A stretch of DNA of 23,149 nt from an uncultured Kiritimatiellota bacterium (GTDB taxonomy: Bacteria; Verrucomicrobiota; Kiritimatiellia; RFP12; UBA1067), in NCBI GenBank assembly GCA_934675625.1, contig CAKURH010000058.1, positions 1 to 23,149 on the forward strand, given 5' to 3'. Below are positions 7,710-15,451 of this stretch, piece after piece. Positions within the stretch are counted from its first letter, which is position 1; every line of letters starts with the position of its first letter. A program made the translations under genes and the position numbers. Below the pieces are notes generated by a model. That model made no database searches and was not told the origin of the DNA. It saw only the letters and a list, made by a program, of their open reading frames with translations.

Positions 7710-7718
7710 AGTATACCA
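7710..7718 (-). promoter_or_regulatory. extended -10 promoter of tRNA-Ala
   Basis: The minus strand reads TGGTATACT, the same extended -10 as the regulator gene. Transcription would start near 7703, about 13 nt before the mature tRNA 5' end. Confidence 0.65.
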
Positions 7719-7758
7719 AAAACGCCTACGCCCCGTCAATGCCCCCGGGACGCGAAAT

Positions 7759-8838
7759 CTATGCGACCTTCGCGATCTTGCCGGACTGGATCGATTCGTA
7801 GCAGCCGAGCATGGCCTCGATCGTCTGGCGGTGCCACTTCAGGTTGATGAGCGGCGTCTTGCGCGCGCGGATGCAGGCGACGAACTCGTCGATGAGGCCG
7901 ATCCACTCGTCGAAGTACGTGTACTGCACCGTGTAGCGGTCGTTCGGCGCGCCGTTGTGGTAGACGTTCGGGCCGAAGCAGTCGCATGAGAGCATCCCCT
8001 TCTCGCCCGTGATCGTGAGGTTCACCTCCATGCGCTTCGGGAAGCGCTCCCAGCCCGGCCCCGGCACCTTGATCTTCTCCTCCAGGCGCGACCATGACGG
8101 GTCGAAGAGGAACGCCGTGCCGTCCTTCATCTTGCCGACGGCCATCAGCATGTCCTCGACCTTCAGGCCGTCGCGCAGGTTCGGCGCGACTTCGGCGTAG
8201 ATGTAGTCGAAGTCCGAACCCGTCAGGTGGCGGACGAGGTCGAAGACGTGCGGATGGTCGCACAAGGCGCCGCCGCGGAAGCGCGGGTCGCCCTTCTTGA
8301 GCGGCACGACCGAGCCGAAGCTCGCCTGCGGATCGCCCTGCCACGGGAACGCCCACACCGGCGAGAGCGTGATGTTCGTCGCCTGCACGGCCTTGATCTT
8401 GCCGATCGCGCCATCCTTGACGAGCTTCTTCAGACGCCGGACGACGGCGTTGTAGTGCATCTCCAACTCGACCTGGCAGACGACGCCCGCCTTGTCGCAC
8501 ATGGCGACCATCTCGTCGTATTCATTCATGTCGAAGGTCGGGATCTTCATCGAGAGGATGTGGATGCCCTTCTCGGCGCACCACTTCATCTGCGCGAAGT
8601 GCTGGTCGTTCGCGGACGCGATGACGACGGCCTCGATGTCGGGATGGGCCCTGTACATCTCCTCGGGGTCGAGGTAGCAGGGAACGCCCGTCTTGTAGAG
8701 CTCGTAGGTCTTCTTCGCGTCCGCGTCCTGCGCGCAGCTCGCGACCCAGTCGAGCTTCTTGTTGTCGAGAAGCGTCTGGTAGTACTTGCGGGTATGGCCG
8801 TGGGTCATGCCCATCATGGCGATCTTGACTGGTTTCAT
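7759..8838 (-). CDS. Gfo/Idh/MocA-family oxidoreductase (variant)
   Basis: A 359-aa protein with an N-terminal NAD(P)-binding Rossmann domain and a C-terminal alpha/beta domain as in Gfo/Idh/MocA sugar dehydrogenases. Support comes from KIAMMGMTHGHTRKYY at the start, VVIASANDQHF, and GGALCDHPHVFDLVRHLTG at about 189-207, equivalent to the family GG.L.D.G.H..D block. Two deviations stand out: the dinucleotide loop GxGxxG is replaced by GMTHGH, and the EKP catalytic motif reads MKIP, retaining Lys98 but not the glutamate. It may oxidise an unusual sugar or cyclitol, or act non-redox. It is the last gene of the co-directional block, 38 nt after the 266-aa gene. No ribosome-binding site is evident before ATG 8838. 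The family is secure, the substrate is not. Confidence 0.88.
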   Translation of the reverse strand: MKPVKIAMMGMTHGHTRKYYQTLLDNKKLDWVASCAQDADAKKTYELYKTGVPCYLDPEEMYRAHPDIEAVVIASANDQHFAQMKWCAEKGIHILSMKIPTFDMNEYDEMVAMCDKAGVVCQVELEMHYNAVVRRLKKLVKDGAIGKIKAVQATNITLSPVWAFPWQGDPQASFGSVVPLKKGDPRFRGGALCDHPHVFDLVRHLTGSDFDYIYAEVAPNLRDGLKVEDMLMAVGKMKDGTAFLFDPSWSRLEEKIKVPGPGWERFPKRMEVNLTITGEKGMLSCDCFGPNVYHNGAPNDRYTVQYTYFDEWIGLIDEFVACIRARKTPLINLKWHRQTIEAMLGCYESIQSGKIAKVA

Positions 8839-8876
8839 GATGATTAGCCGTGTAAAAGTTTAGAAATGGAGAGACG

Positions 8877-9677
8877 TCAGCGAACCTCGGCGACCTTGAT
8901 GGAGACGTTGGTGTCGATGCCTTTCTTGAGGGCAATGGTCTTCGCGGCCTTTGCCTTGTCCGCCGCGAACGCGAGTTCGGCGGCCTTCGTCGCCTTGGCC
9001 CACGCGGCCTTCCAGACCTTCGCGTCGGCGCGCTTCTGGAGGAGCGCGAACGCCGCGCGGACGTTCCACACCTCCTCGTAGCCGAGGCCGAAGAGTTCCG
9101 TGTCGACGTCCGTGTACTCGACGTAGTCCTTCGCGTCCCAGCAGCGGATCGAGGCGTGCGGCGTGTGGGTGTCCACCGTCTGGTCGCAGGCGACGCCGCG
9201 CCTGGCGATGATCTCGTGGCGGTCGTAGCCGAGTTCCGCCTTCGGCAGGTTCGCGCCGATCTCGACGGAGACGTTCACGTCGTTCGCGAGCTTGGCGAGG
9301 ACGTTGATCGCCGCGCCGTTGGCGACGGCCATCACGCGCACGACGTCCGCCGCGCCGAGGTAGGCGGCGAGGTCCAGCTCCTTCGCGAGCATCGCCTTCC
9401 AGTCCGTGCCCTTCGGCGCGAACGCGGCGAAGCGGAGCGTCGAGACGCCCTCGAGCGTGCCGTTCTCCGTCATCTTCTTGAGCTCGACGATCTTGCGCTC
9501 CATGCGCCCCGGCAAAAGCGGCGTCGCGCACCCCTCTAGCGACCGCTTCGCGGCTCGGGCTTTGCCCTCGGGGGATATGACATAGCAATGTCCGTCCGTA
9601 ATCGTGATCTCGCCCTTCGCCGCGCCGTACTTGTCGCGCAGGAAGTCGAGAGCCTTGTTCATTTTCCTGATGTTCAT
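8877..9677 (-). CDS. uncharacterised 266-aa protein paired with the oxidoreductase
   Basis: I do not recognise the family. There is no signal peptide or membrane segment, so it is probably cytoplasmic. The middle reads like a globular alpha/beta domain (LGAADVVRVMAVANGAA, then NVSVEIGANLPKAELGYDRH). It has several His/Asp/Cys-containing stretches (ACDQTVDTHTPH) that might bind metal or substrate. The last ~60 residues are an Ala/Lys-rich predicted helix. Residues about 35-59 look inserted and coincide with a palindromic DNA element using CGA, CTA, GGG and TTG codons rare elsewhere here. Start ATG 9677 has AAGG about 12 nt upstream; ATG 9662, after AGGAAA, is an alternative. It lies 24 nt downstream of the secreted-repeat gene and 38 nt upstream of the oxidoreductase, hinting at joint function. 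Confidence 0.75.
   Translation of the reverse strand: MNIRKMNKALDFLRDKYGAAKGEITITDGHCYVISPEGKARAAKRSLEGCATPLLPGRMERKIVELKKMTENGTLEGVSTLRFAAFAPKGTDWKAMLAKELDLAAYLGAADVVRVMAVANGAAINVLAKLANDVNVSVEIGANLPKAELGYDRHEIIARRGVACDQTVDTHTPHASIRCWDAKDYVEYTDVDTELFGLGYEEVWNVRAAFALLQKRADAKVWKAAWAKATKAAELAFAADKAKAAKTIALKKGIDTNVSIKVAEVR
9507..9574. repeat. palindromic element inside a coding sequence
   Basis: Two tandem hairpins, CCGC-TTC-GCGG (9543-9553) and GGGC-TTT-GCCC (9557-9567), lie within imperfect outer arms at about 9507-9519 and 9559-9574. The element is in frame in the 266-aa gene and brings unusual codons. It shares the string ACCGCTTCGC with the inverted-repeat element at 13401-13561 (its arm, read on the minus strand), so the two may be related. 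This is an inferred insertion of a REP-like or RPE-like element. Confidence 0.45.
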
Positions 9678-9701
9678 CTTTTGTGTAGACCTTTCTGTAG
9701 A

Positions 9702-11807
9702 CTAACGGATGCAAAAGAGCACGCCGAGGGGATTGCCGACCAGAATTCGCCCCAACCCCGACAAGTAACCCGGCAACTTGGCCCTGCGATAGTTGCCGAA
9801 TGCCTTGACCTCCTGATCAACCGTCAGGCTTTCGCAGCGCAAGACAACCGAAGCATCCACCTCGACGGACGAGCCCTTTGCCAACGTCAGGTCTCCCCAG
9901 CGCTGACTCACGGGAACGAGCATCTTGCCGTTCTCGACTGTCAACGCGTTGGCCGGACGCACAGTTGCGCCCGTCAGGCGAATGGGCTTGCCGTTCTCCG
10001 AGACAATCTTCAAATTGGCGTCCACGTCCGCGAACTCGGTGTCATCCTTGTAGCCATCGCTGTTCCAGTTCGGCACGGTAAAGGTAACCGTCTTGCCCGG
10101 AGCCGTCGCAATCTTTCCAAGGAAGCGCGGCTTCCCCCAATCGCCGCGAATCGTGAAGTCCGCGTCTCCCGTAATCGTGCCGAGGTTGACGAGAGACCCG
10201 CTCGCCTGAATGGGCGCGACGCTTCCATCGTGATCGCGCACGACAATCGCCTGCGTGTTCGTCGATTCGTAGCAGGAAAGCAGAAGAGAGCCGCTTCCCG
10301 TGATCTCAATCGTGCCCGTGCCAAGCGCATCCGCCATCCCGTTGAATCCAGTGCCGCTCATTGTCTCGTAGACCTGTCCCGCCGCAATGCGCACGCCGCC
10401 CGTCAGCTGATATTTGCCGCCCGTCGTCCATTTTCCCGCGCCTGTCTTGACGAAGCGGCCTGAGCCCGCCAAAATCAACGAGCCCTCCACATCGCCCCGA
10501 CAATCGACCGTCAAGCCGTTTCCGCCAATGTCCACGGTCTCGCTTTCAAACGTCACGTTCTCCGCAATGACGGCCGTTCCGCCCGTTCGCGGCACGCCGA
10601 AGTCCCAGTTGTCCTTTTCAGACCACGCGCCCGCCGCGTCCCCGATCCAAACCGTGCAGGAATCGTCAATCGTCAGCGTCGAGTCACCCGTGATCGACGA
10701 GTCGGCAATCGTCTTGTCCCACGTTCCAGAAGTCTCGACCGTGCCATTGTGCGTGAATGACCGCAGGGTGAAGCCCGCATTGGTTCTGCTATGGAAAACA
10801 CCGCCGTCTCGAACTTCGACGATTGTCGTCGGGATGACGTTGCCCGCCGCCGTCATGATGACAGCCGATGTCTCATTGTACTGCGCATCCACGAACATGC
10901 GTCCGCCCCAGACGGCGGATGCGTCCATCACAGCGCGGCATTTTTTGGGCCCGACCGTCAGGAGGCTCTTCGGGTTCAGCGAAGCCCCCTGAAGGTAGAT
11001 GTCTGCACCGCCGCCGAAGTTCAGGTGAACATTCGCGTCAACGACCTTGATCGGGAATACAAACTTCTGACCCCAACCATAGCTCGCATAGGGCCCAGCC
11101 CCGAAAGTCACGGTATGGCCCTGCCCCGTCAGCTCGCCTCCGACCTTCAGGTCGCCTGTCCAAAGCAGAAACGTAAAGTCGCACTCGGCCTGGATCTTTG
11201 CGTTCCAAATCGCAAGCCCCCTGCTTCGCGATTGCAAGGCCGATTCGCCCGTATGGTTCGTCACGCGAATCGGACTGTCGACGACCGTCTGGTTGCTATA
11301 GGCGTTCGCACGAAAGACACCTGTCCCCGTGACGACGATCTCCCCCGGACCGAACACTTCGGACGACTTGCCCTGCAAGCTTGCGCCGATGCCATCCGAA
11401 CCGTCGAGGTTCAGGACAAAGACGCCGTCTTCGACTTTCAGGCCTCCCGTATGTTCGTAGTTCCGTGCACGGAATTGAAGTTCGCCCGGCCCTCGCTTGA
11501 TGAACGGCCCGCTGCCCATGATGCGGCGGTTGAAATAAACGGTCTGCCCGGCAGCGACCGAGACGGCCAGCCCATCTGTGCCACAGTCCGGGAACCCCAT
11601 CGTCTGCGAACTCTTCAGCTCCACGCTCGTGTTGAAGACGGCGACATCGCCCGAGCCGGGGACTTGCTTCGTCTCCCAGTTCTCAGGGTTGCAGAAATCA
11701 TTGTCGCCTGCACCACCCGTCCATGTCGCCGTGTCCGCAATGGCGGCGGACACGCCCAAGACGGCGACGCCCAAGGCCATCGCCTGAAAAACAGTTGTCT
11801 TCTTCAT
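9702..11807 (-). CDS. secreted beta-helical protein with PATR-like repeats
   Basis: A 701-aa protein beginning with a clear Sec signal peptide (MKKTTVFQAMALGVAVLGVS, likely cleaved after AIA at residue 24). The mature part is rich in Gly, Thr, Val and Asn, with passenger-associated transport repeat-like units near 99-133 (FIKRGPGELQFRARNYEHTG) and near 445-480 (FVKTGAGKWTTGGKYQLTGG). Two modules each open with a Trp/Asn-Trp segment (TATWTGGAGDNDF and VWIGDAAGAWSEKDNW). Such sequences fold as parallel beta-helices in surface or secreted proteins. No autotransporter barrel or sorting signal is seen at the C-terminus, so export beyond the cytoplasmic membrane would need another route. The start was chosen for AAGGAGAG just upstream and the signal peptide. 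It is 31 nt downstream of the GH20-like gene, consistent with joint action on an external glycan. Confidence 0.85.
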   Translation of the reverse strand: MKKTTVFQAMALGVAVLGVSAAIADTATWTGGAGDNDFCNPENWETKQVPGSGDVAVFNTSVELKSSQTMGFPDCGTDGLAVSVAAGQTVYFNRRIMGSGPFIKRGPGELQFRARNYEHTGGLKVEDGVFVLNLDGSDGIGASLQGKSSEVFGPGEIVVTGTGVFRANAYSNQTVVDSPIRVTNHTGESALQSRSRGLAIWNAKIQAECDFTFLLWTGDLKVGGELTGQGHTVTFGAGPYASYGWGQKFVFPIKVVDANVHLNFGGGADIYLQGASLNPKSLLTVGPKKCRAVMDASAVWGGRMFVDAQYNETSAVIMTAAGNVIPTTIVEVRDGGVFHSRTNAGFTLRSFTHNGTVETSGTWDKTIADSSITGDSTLTIDDSCTVWIGDAAGAWSEKDNWDFGVPRTGGTAVIAENVTFESETVDIGGNGLTVDCRGDVEGSLILAGSGRFVKTGAGKWTTGGKYQLTGGVRIAAGQVYETMSGTGFNGMADALGTGTIEITGSGSLLLSCYESTNTQAIVVRDHDGSVAPIQASGSLVNLGTITGDADFTIRGDWGKPRFLGKIATAPGKTVTFTVPNWNSDGYKDDTEFADVDANLKIVSENGKPIRLTGATVRPANALTVENGKMLVPVSQRWGDLTLAKGSSVEVDASVVLRCESLTVDQEVKAFGNYRRAKLPGYLSGLGRILVGNPLGVLFCIR

Positions 11808-11827
11808 TTGTTGTCTCTCCTTGTTTT
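11808..11827 (-). promoter_or_regulatory. ribosome-binding leader of the PATR-repeat gene
   Basis: The minus strand reads AAAACAAGGAGAGACAACAA directly before ATG 11807. It is 19/20 identical to the leader of the epimerase-GRE operon at 6265-6284. Confidence 0.75.
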
Positions 11828-11838
11828 GCATGAACCTT

Positions 11839-13374
11839 TCAGTTGCACCACCAATTCGGCGGTATCTGTTCGTTGACAGTTCCCGTGTCACGGTAGTCCG
11901 ACACCTTCATGTCATGGCCGACCATACGCAACGCGCGATCGAACATGACATCGCTCTGCGGCGTCGTGCCGTAGCGCCCCTGCGAGGGCGTTTTTGAGCC
12001 CCACGCCGCCGCCGAGGCAAACCGGTAGATCTTCGGCCAGTCCCAGCCGTGCAGACTGGTCCACGTCGTCTCCAGAAAGCCGAAGCCGCCAATTTTTGCG
12101 ATATATTCCGCCATCGGCTTCATCGCGTTGAAGTTGAGCCACGGACACCCGACGACGGGAAACCCCTTGTCGTGAAAGTGCTTCATCGTCGGCCAATCCG
12201 TTCGGCTCTCCTTCTCTTTTCCGTAGGAGTACTGCCAGTCGCAGACGATGACGTCGCGCGGCAGGGTGTCCGCCAACTTTGCCGTCAGCGTCGAGCCGCT
12301 CGCGATGAACCCCTTCCAACGCGGGTCCGCGCCGTCGAGCAGCATGTCATGCCAGATCATCGCCCGCGCGCCGCGCGCCTTCGCGAAGGCCACCAGCCCC
12401 GAAATGTGTTCGCAGACGAGTTCGCCGTACGGACGCTTCCGGCAGTCGGGGCACGTCGGCGGCTGGGCCTCGTCGCAGCCGAGGTGGAGGTACGGCGGGT
12501 GTCCGAACGTCTCCAGCAGCTCGACGATCAGCTCGCGCAGCACCTTCTGCGTCTCGGGATTCGTCAGGCACCAGTTCCAGCCCCCCGGCTCGTAGAGCGG
12601 CTCGTACTCCGGCTGCAGGTCAAGGACGGAATGCTTCGACGAGCAGGAGCGCGCCGCGCCGGCATGTCCATAGGCGGCGATCTGCGGGATGAGCGTGATG
12701 CCGAGATCCTTGCCGAGCGCGACCAGACGGCGCACTTCCGGCTTCGTCATCTTCGCCCCCGGCCAGCTCCACCAGGGATGCCGCTCGCTCTTGAACATGC
12801 CCCACGGCTCGACGACGACGTAGTTGAACTTCAGGAGCGCCGCCAGGCGAATCGCACGCTCGATCTGCTCCGTGCGCACTTCCGGGAACCAGCAGAGGTG
12901 CAGGCCCCGGAAGGCGAGATGCGGCGCGTCGGAGATTGTCAGCGACGGCAGGAGATGTCCCGCCGTCTTGAACGTGCCGCGCTTCGCAATCGCCAGCTGG
13001 CGGAGCGAATACGCCGCCCACCGCACACCCGCAAGCGTCCGCGCGGCGATCTTCACGCCCGTCGCGTCCGCCCGGACGGCATACGCCTCGTCGCCCGCGC
13101 GAAGCGCGAGATGCACCGCGCCGGCCACCGCCTTTGGTGCAAACGCCCCGTACCAAGCCGCAAAATGGTCGTCGAGCCATTTCGCGGCCGCCGCGTCGGG
13201 GCACTCGACCGTGACCGTCGTCTTTTCGTCGAACGGCACGGGTGCGTCCATGTCGGAAACGAGTTCGAGCGGACGCGGCATCGGCTCCAGTTCGATCGCG
13301 TCCGGATTCGCCGCATTCCCAGAGAAACCCGGCAATGACATTGAAGCTAAAGCAATTGCAACTAATACTCTCAT
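11839..13374 (-). CDS. secreted GH20-like glycoside hydrolase (divergent)
   Basis: A 511-aa protein with an N-terminal signal peptide (MRVLVAIALASMSLPGFSGN), a GH20b-like N-domain to about residue 135, then a TIM-barrel domain. The H-x-G-x-D-E motif of GH20 beta-hexosaminidases is present as HLGCDEA, with Asp301 and Glu302 as the likely polarising Asp and acid/base Glu, and PSLTISDAPHLAFRGLHL matches the domain junction. The usual downstream KlNxlhxHlxD strand is altered to KFNYVVVEPWG, so it is divergent from classical hexosaminidases. Cysteines around TCPDCRKRPYGELVC could bind metal or form disulfides. Predicted to remove N-acetylhexosamine or a related residue outside the cytoplasm. A GGATAAGGG tract precedes ATG 13374. 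It precedes the PATR-repeat gene by 31 nt. Confidence 0.85.
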   Translation of the reverse strand: MRVLVAIALASMSLPGFSGNAANPDAIELEPMPRPLELVSDMDAPVPFDEKTTVTVECPDAAAAKWLDDHFAAWYGAFAPKAVAGAVHLALRAGDEAYAVRADATGVKIAARTLAGVRWAAYSLRQLAIAKRGTFKTAGHLLPSLTISDAPHLAFRGLHLCWFPEVRTEQIERAIRLAALLKFNYVVVEPWGMFKSERHPWWSWPGAKMTKPEVRRLVALGKDLGITLIPQIAAYGHAGAARSCSSKHSVLDLQPEYEPLYEPGGWNWCLTNPETQKVLRELIVELLETFGHPPYLHLGCDEAQPPTCPDCRKRPYGELVCEHISGLVAFAKARGARAMIWHDMLLDGADPRWKGFIASGSTLTAKLADTLPRDVIVCDWQYSYGKEKESRTDWPTMKHFHDKGFPVVGCPWLNFNAMKPMAEYIAKIGGFGFLETTWTSLHGWDWPKIYRFASAAAWGSKTPSQGRYGTTPQSDVMFDRALRMVGHDMKVSDYRDTGTVNEQIPPNWWCN

Positions 13375-13400
13375 TGACCCTTATCCTTCAAGCATTGGTA

Positions 13401-13561
13401 AACTCCGATGATTGTGGCTCTCGCTACCGCTCCGCAGGCTGACGCCGACTTCGCAGAAGACGCCTTTCTGACAATCGCCCTTTAGTCCGTTTGTGCAGAA
13501 TTGACATGCCTTCGGCAGTCCATTCTGCGAAGCGGTAGCGAAAGCCCCACGGATCGGAGTT
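13401..13561. repeat. MITE-like element with ~40-bp terminal inverted repeats
   Basis: The left arm 13401-13440 and right arm 13522-13561 are imperfect inverted copies; the outer nine bases (AACTCCGAT) and a run over TCGCTACCGCT are identical, and about 31 of 40 positions match overall. The ~81-bp interior holds no gene but contains a second inverted pair (13449-13458 with 13524-13533) and a TGCCTTCGGCA hairpin near 13507. It fills the unusually long 193-bp gap between two co-directional genes. No target-site duplication was recognised. It could be a non-autonomous transposable element or a REP-like structure. Confidence 0.6.
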
Positions 13562-13567
13562 CATTTC

Positions 13568-14320
13568 TCACAAACACTTCACCAGCGGCTTGTATTTCGC
13601 GAGGTAGGCCGCGTTCTTCTCGTCGCCGCCCGGCGCGTTCGCCGAGTTCCAGACCAGCGGCACAAGTCCGCGCGCAACGCACTGGCGGCAGCACGAGATC
13701 TCCAGCAGATGGGCGATCGTGAAGTCCACGACGTTCGAGACCGGCCCGATCGGCGTCGTCATCCCCGGCATGTTCACGACCGCGTCGCCGACGGGGTTGT
13801 AGTCGTCGATGCAGACGTCCGCGTAGTCGAAGAGGTTCTTGCCGTTCGGGTGGCGGATGAAGTGGTCCTTCGGCATCTCCTTCTGCCAGTAGGAGCTGGC
13901 GACGGCGATGATCTTCATGCCGCGCTTCCGGCACTCCTCCGCCGCGTCGATCGTCGCGGGATTGATGCCGATGTTGTGGAAGAAGATGACGACGTCGTCC
14001 TTCTGCGGATTGTAGTACTTGACAATCGACGCGCCGAAGTTGACGGTGCGCTCGAGCTCAAGGTACTTGAGCGCCTGGTTGAAGACGGAGAGCGCCGTCT
14101 CCATCATCGGGTTGATGTTCGCGAGGCCGCCCGCGCGGAAGAACATCTCGCCCATCGCGAGCGTCGTGTGCCCGCCGCCCGCGTAGACGTAGATGAGCCG
14201 GTCGGCCGCGATGGCGTCCGCCATCAGCTTGCCCGCCGCGTCGATGTTCGCTTCCTGCTTCTCGGCGACTTCCATGATGTTGGCAATCGCCTTTTCGATG
14301 TATCCGTAATCGTTGATCAT
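13568..14320 (-). CDS. SIS (sugar isomerase) domain protein, UPF0309-like
   Basis: A 250-aa protein consistent with the sugar isomerase-domain family UPF0309. The phosphosugar-binding loop region is YVYAGGGHTTLAMGEMFFRAGGLANINPM (about residues 44-71), and the C-terminal SANAPGGDEKNAAYLAKY is characteristic of the family. These proteins bind phosphorylated sugars or amino sugars and usually accompany uptake and catabolic genes; they lack a separate DNA-binding domain, so an enzymatic or sensing role in the cytoplasm is expected. It follows the TIM-barrel gene by 71 nt. The leader has no Shine-Dalgarno; the bases just before ATG 14320 are CTAACCTAAAACT, similar to the leader of the next upstream gene. 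The MITE-like repeat begins just past its stop. Confidence 0.88.
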   Translation of the reverse strand: MINDYGYIEKAIANIMEVAEKQEANIDAAGKLMADAIAADRLIYVYAGGGHTTLAMGEMFFRAGGLANINPMMETALSVFNQALKYLELERTVNFGASIVKYYNPQKDDVVIFFHNIGINPATIDAAEECRKRGMKIIAVASSYWQKEMPKDHFIRHPNGKNLFDYADVCIDDYNPVGDAVVNMPGMTTPIGPVSNVVDFTIAHLLEISCCRQCVARGLVPLVWNSANAPGGDEKNAAYLAKYKPLVKCL

Positions 14321-14391
14321 AGTTTTAGGTTAGAGGTTTTAGGGGTCTAAATTCAATCGTAAACCGAGAAATCGCAAATGCGTTTCAGACG

Positions 14392-15426
14392 TTAGGCCTT
14401 AACGCCCAAAACCCTCTTGTAGTTCTCGCCGATCGTGTCCCAGAGCTTGAGCGCGTCCGGCGCGCCGACGACCGTGCCGTAGCCGCCGCGGTACGTCCAG
14501 GCCGCCAGGCGGTCGACGCCCATCTCCGCCGCGATGTCCACCCACTTGTCGACCTGCTTCCAGTCCTTGGGCTGCTTGTAGTAGCCCATGAGCCAGCGCT
14601 CGGACTTCTTGCCGTACTTCTTCGCGATCACGACCGTGCGCGCGGTGATGTCGCGGTAGAAGTCCTCGGGCAGCGCCCAGTTGATGATCGTCGTCGAGAA
14701 GACGTCGAAGTAGGGGCAGGCCCCGACCATGTCCCAGTTGTCGTAGCCACGGTACTCGCTCACGTAGTAGCCGTTCTGCGTCGCGTGCACGCAGCACGTG
14801 ATCTCGAGCTTCGGGTCAATCTCCTTCAAGGCCTTTGAGGTGTCGGAGAGGACGACAAGCGCCTCGCGCCAGCGGAACAGCTTCACGTCGTTCGTCATGT
14901 AGCGCGGCATCGGGTAGCCGTAGTAGTCCTCGAAGCGCTTGCGGCAGACGGGGCAGGAACACGTCCAGTCGTCGGCGACGCCGCCCGTGATGGACGCGAT
15001 GCCCTTCGGGAAGGCGTAGTGCGGCTCGTCCCAGAAGAAGCCGTCCGGCTTCGCCTCGCGCGCCAGCGTCACGCAGAAGTTCTTGAAGTAGTCGCGGTAG
15101 CTGTTCGTGTTGAAGCAGGCGTAGGGCAGCTTCTCGCCCGTGAGGGCCGAGACCTGGCGGTTCTCGACGTTGTCCTGAAGGAACTTCGAGACCTGCTCGC
15201 CGCCGAAGTACTTGCCGTTGCCCCACGGGTCGATGAGGACCTTGAGTCCCAGCTCATGCGCCTTGTCGACGATGGCCGGGATGTTCGGACGCCAGAAGTC
15301 GAAGTCGAACTCCGTCACGGCGAGGATGACCTGCGTGACGCCGTGCGCCTTCATCTCCCTGAAGTCCGCTTCCGCGTGTTCGACGTAGTTGAGTCCGTAG
15401 TAGCTGATGGATGTTTCGGTAATCAT
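14392..15426 (-). CDS. TIM-barrel glycoside hydrolase-like protein, unclassified
   Basis: A 344-aa protein without signal peptide. The sequence alternates strands and helices as a TIM barrel (VTQVILAVTEFDFDFW, GLKVLIDPWGNGKYFG, PDGFFWDEPHYAFP, LEITCCVHATQNGYY, RLAAWTYRGGYG). Glu134 in FFWDEPH sits at a strand end where retaining or inverting hydrolases hold an acidic catalyst. A CSCPVC motif (Cys156, Cys158, Cys161) follows, which could bind a metal. I cannot assign a GH family; it could also be a non-hydrolytic barrel. It is 25 nt downstream of the MFS transporter gene and 71 nt upstream of the SIS gene, so it probably acts in the cytoplasm on an imported sugar conjugate. No ribosome-binding site precedes ATG 15426; the leader reads AAACCTAAACC. 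Confidence 0.75.
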   Translation of the reverse strand: MITETSISYYGLNYVEHAEADFREMKAHGVTQVILAVTEFDFDFWRPNIPAIVDKAHELGLKVLIDPWGNGKYFGGEQVSKFLQDNVENRQVSALTGEKLPYACFNTNSYRDYFKNFCVTLAREAKPDGFFWDEPHYAFPKGIASITGGVADDWTCSCPVCRKRFEDYYGYPMPRYMTNDVKLFRWREALVVLSDTSKALKEIDPKLEITCCVHATQNGYYVSEYRGYDNWDMVGACPYFDVFSTTIINWALPEDFYRDITARTVVIAKKYGKKSERWLMGYYKQPKDWKQVDKWVDIAAEMGVDRLAAWTYRGGYGTVVGAPDALKLWDTIGENYKRVLGVKA

Positions 15427-15451
15427 GGTTTAGGTTTGTTTGTGGTGGTGG

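Noticed and set aside
9702..11807. Annotation as a complete autotransporter
   Set aside because: Repeat units are passenger-like, but no C-terminal membrane beta-barrel is present.
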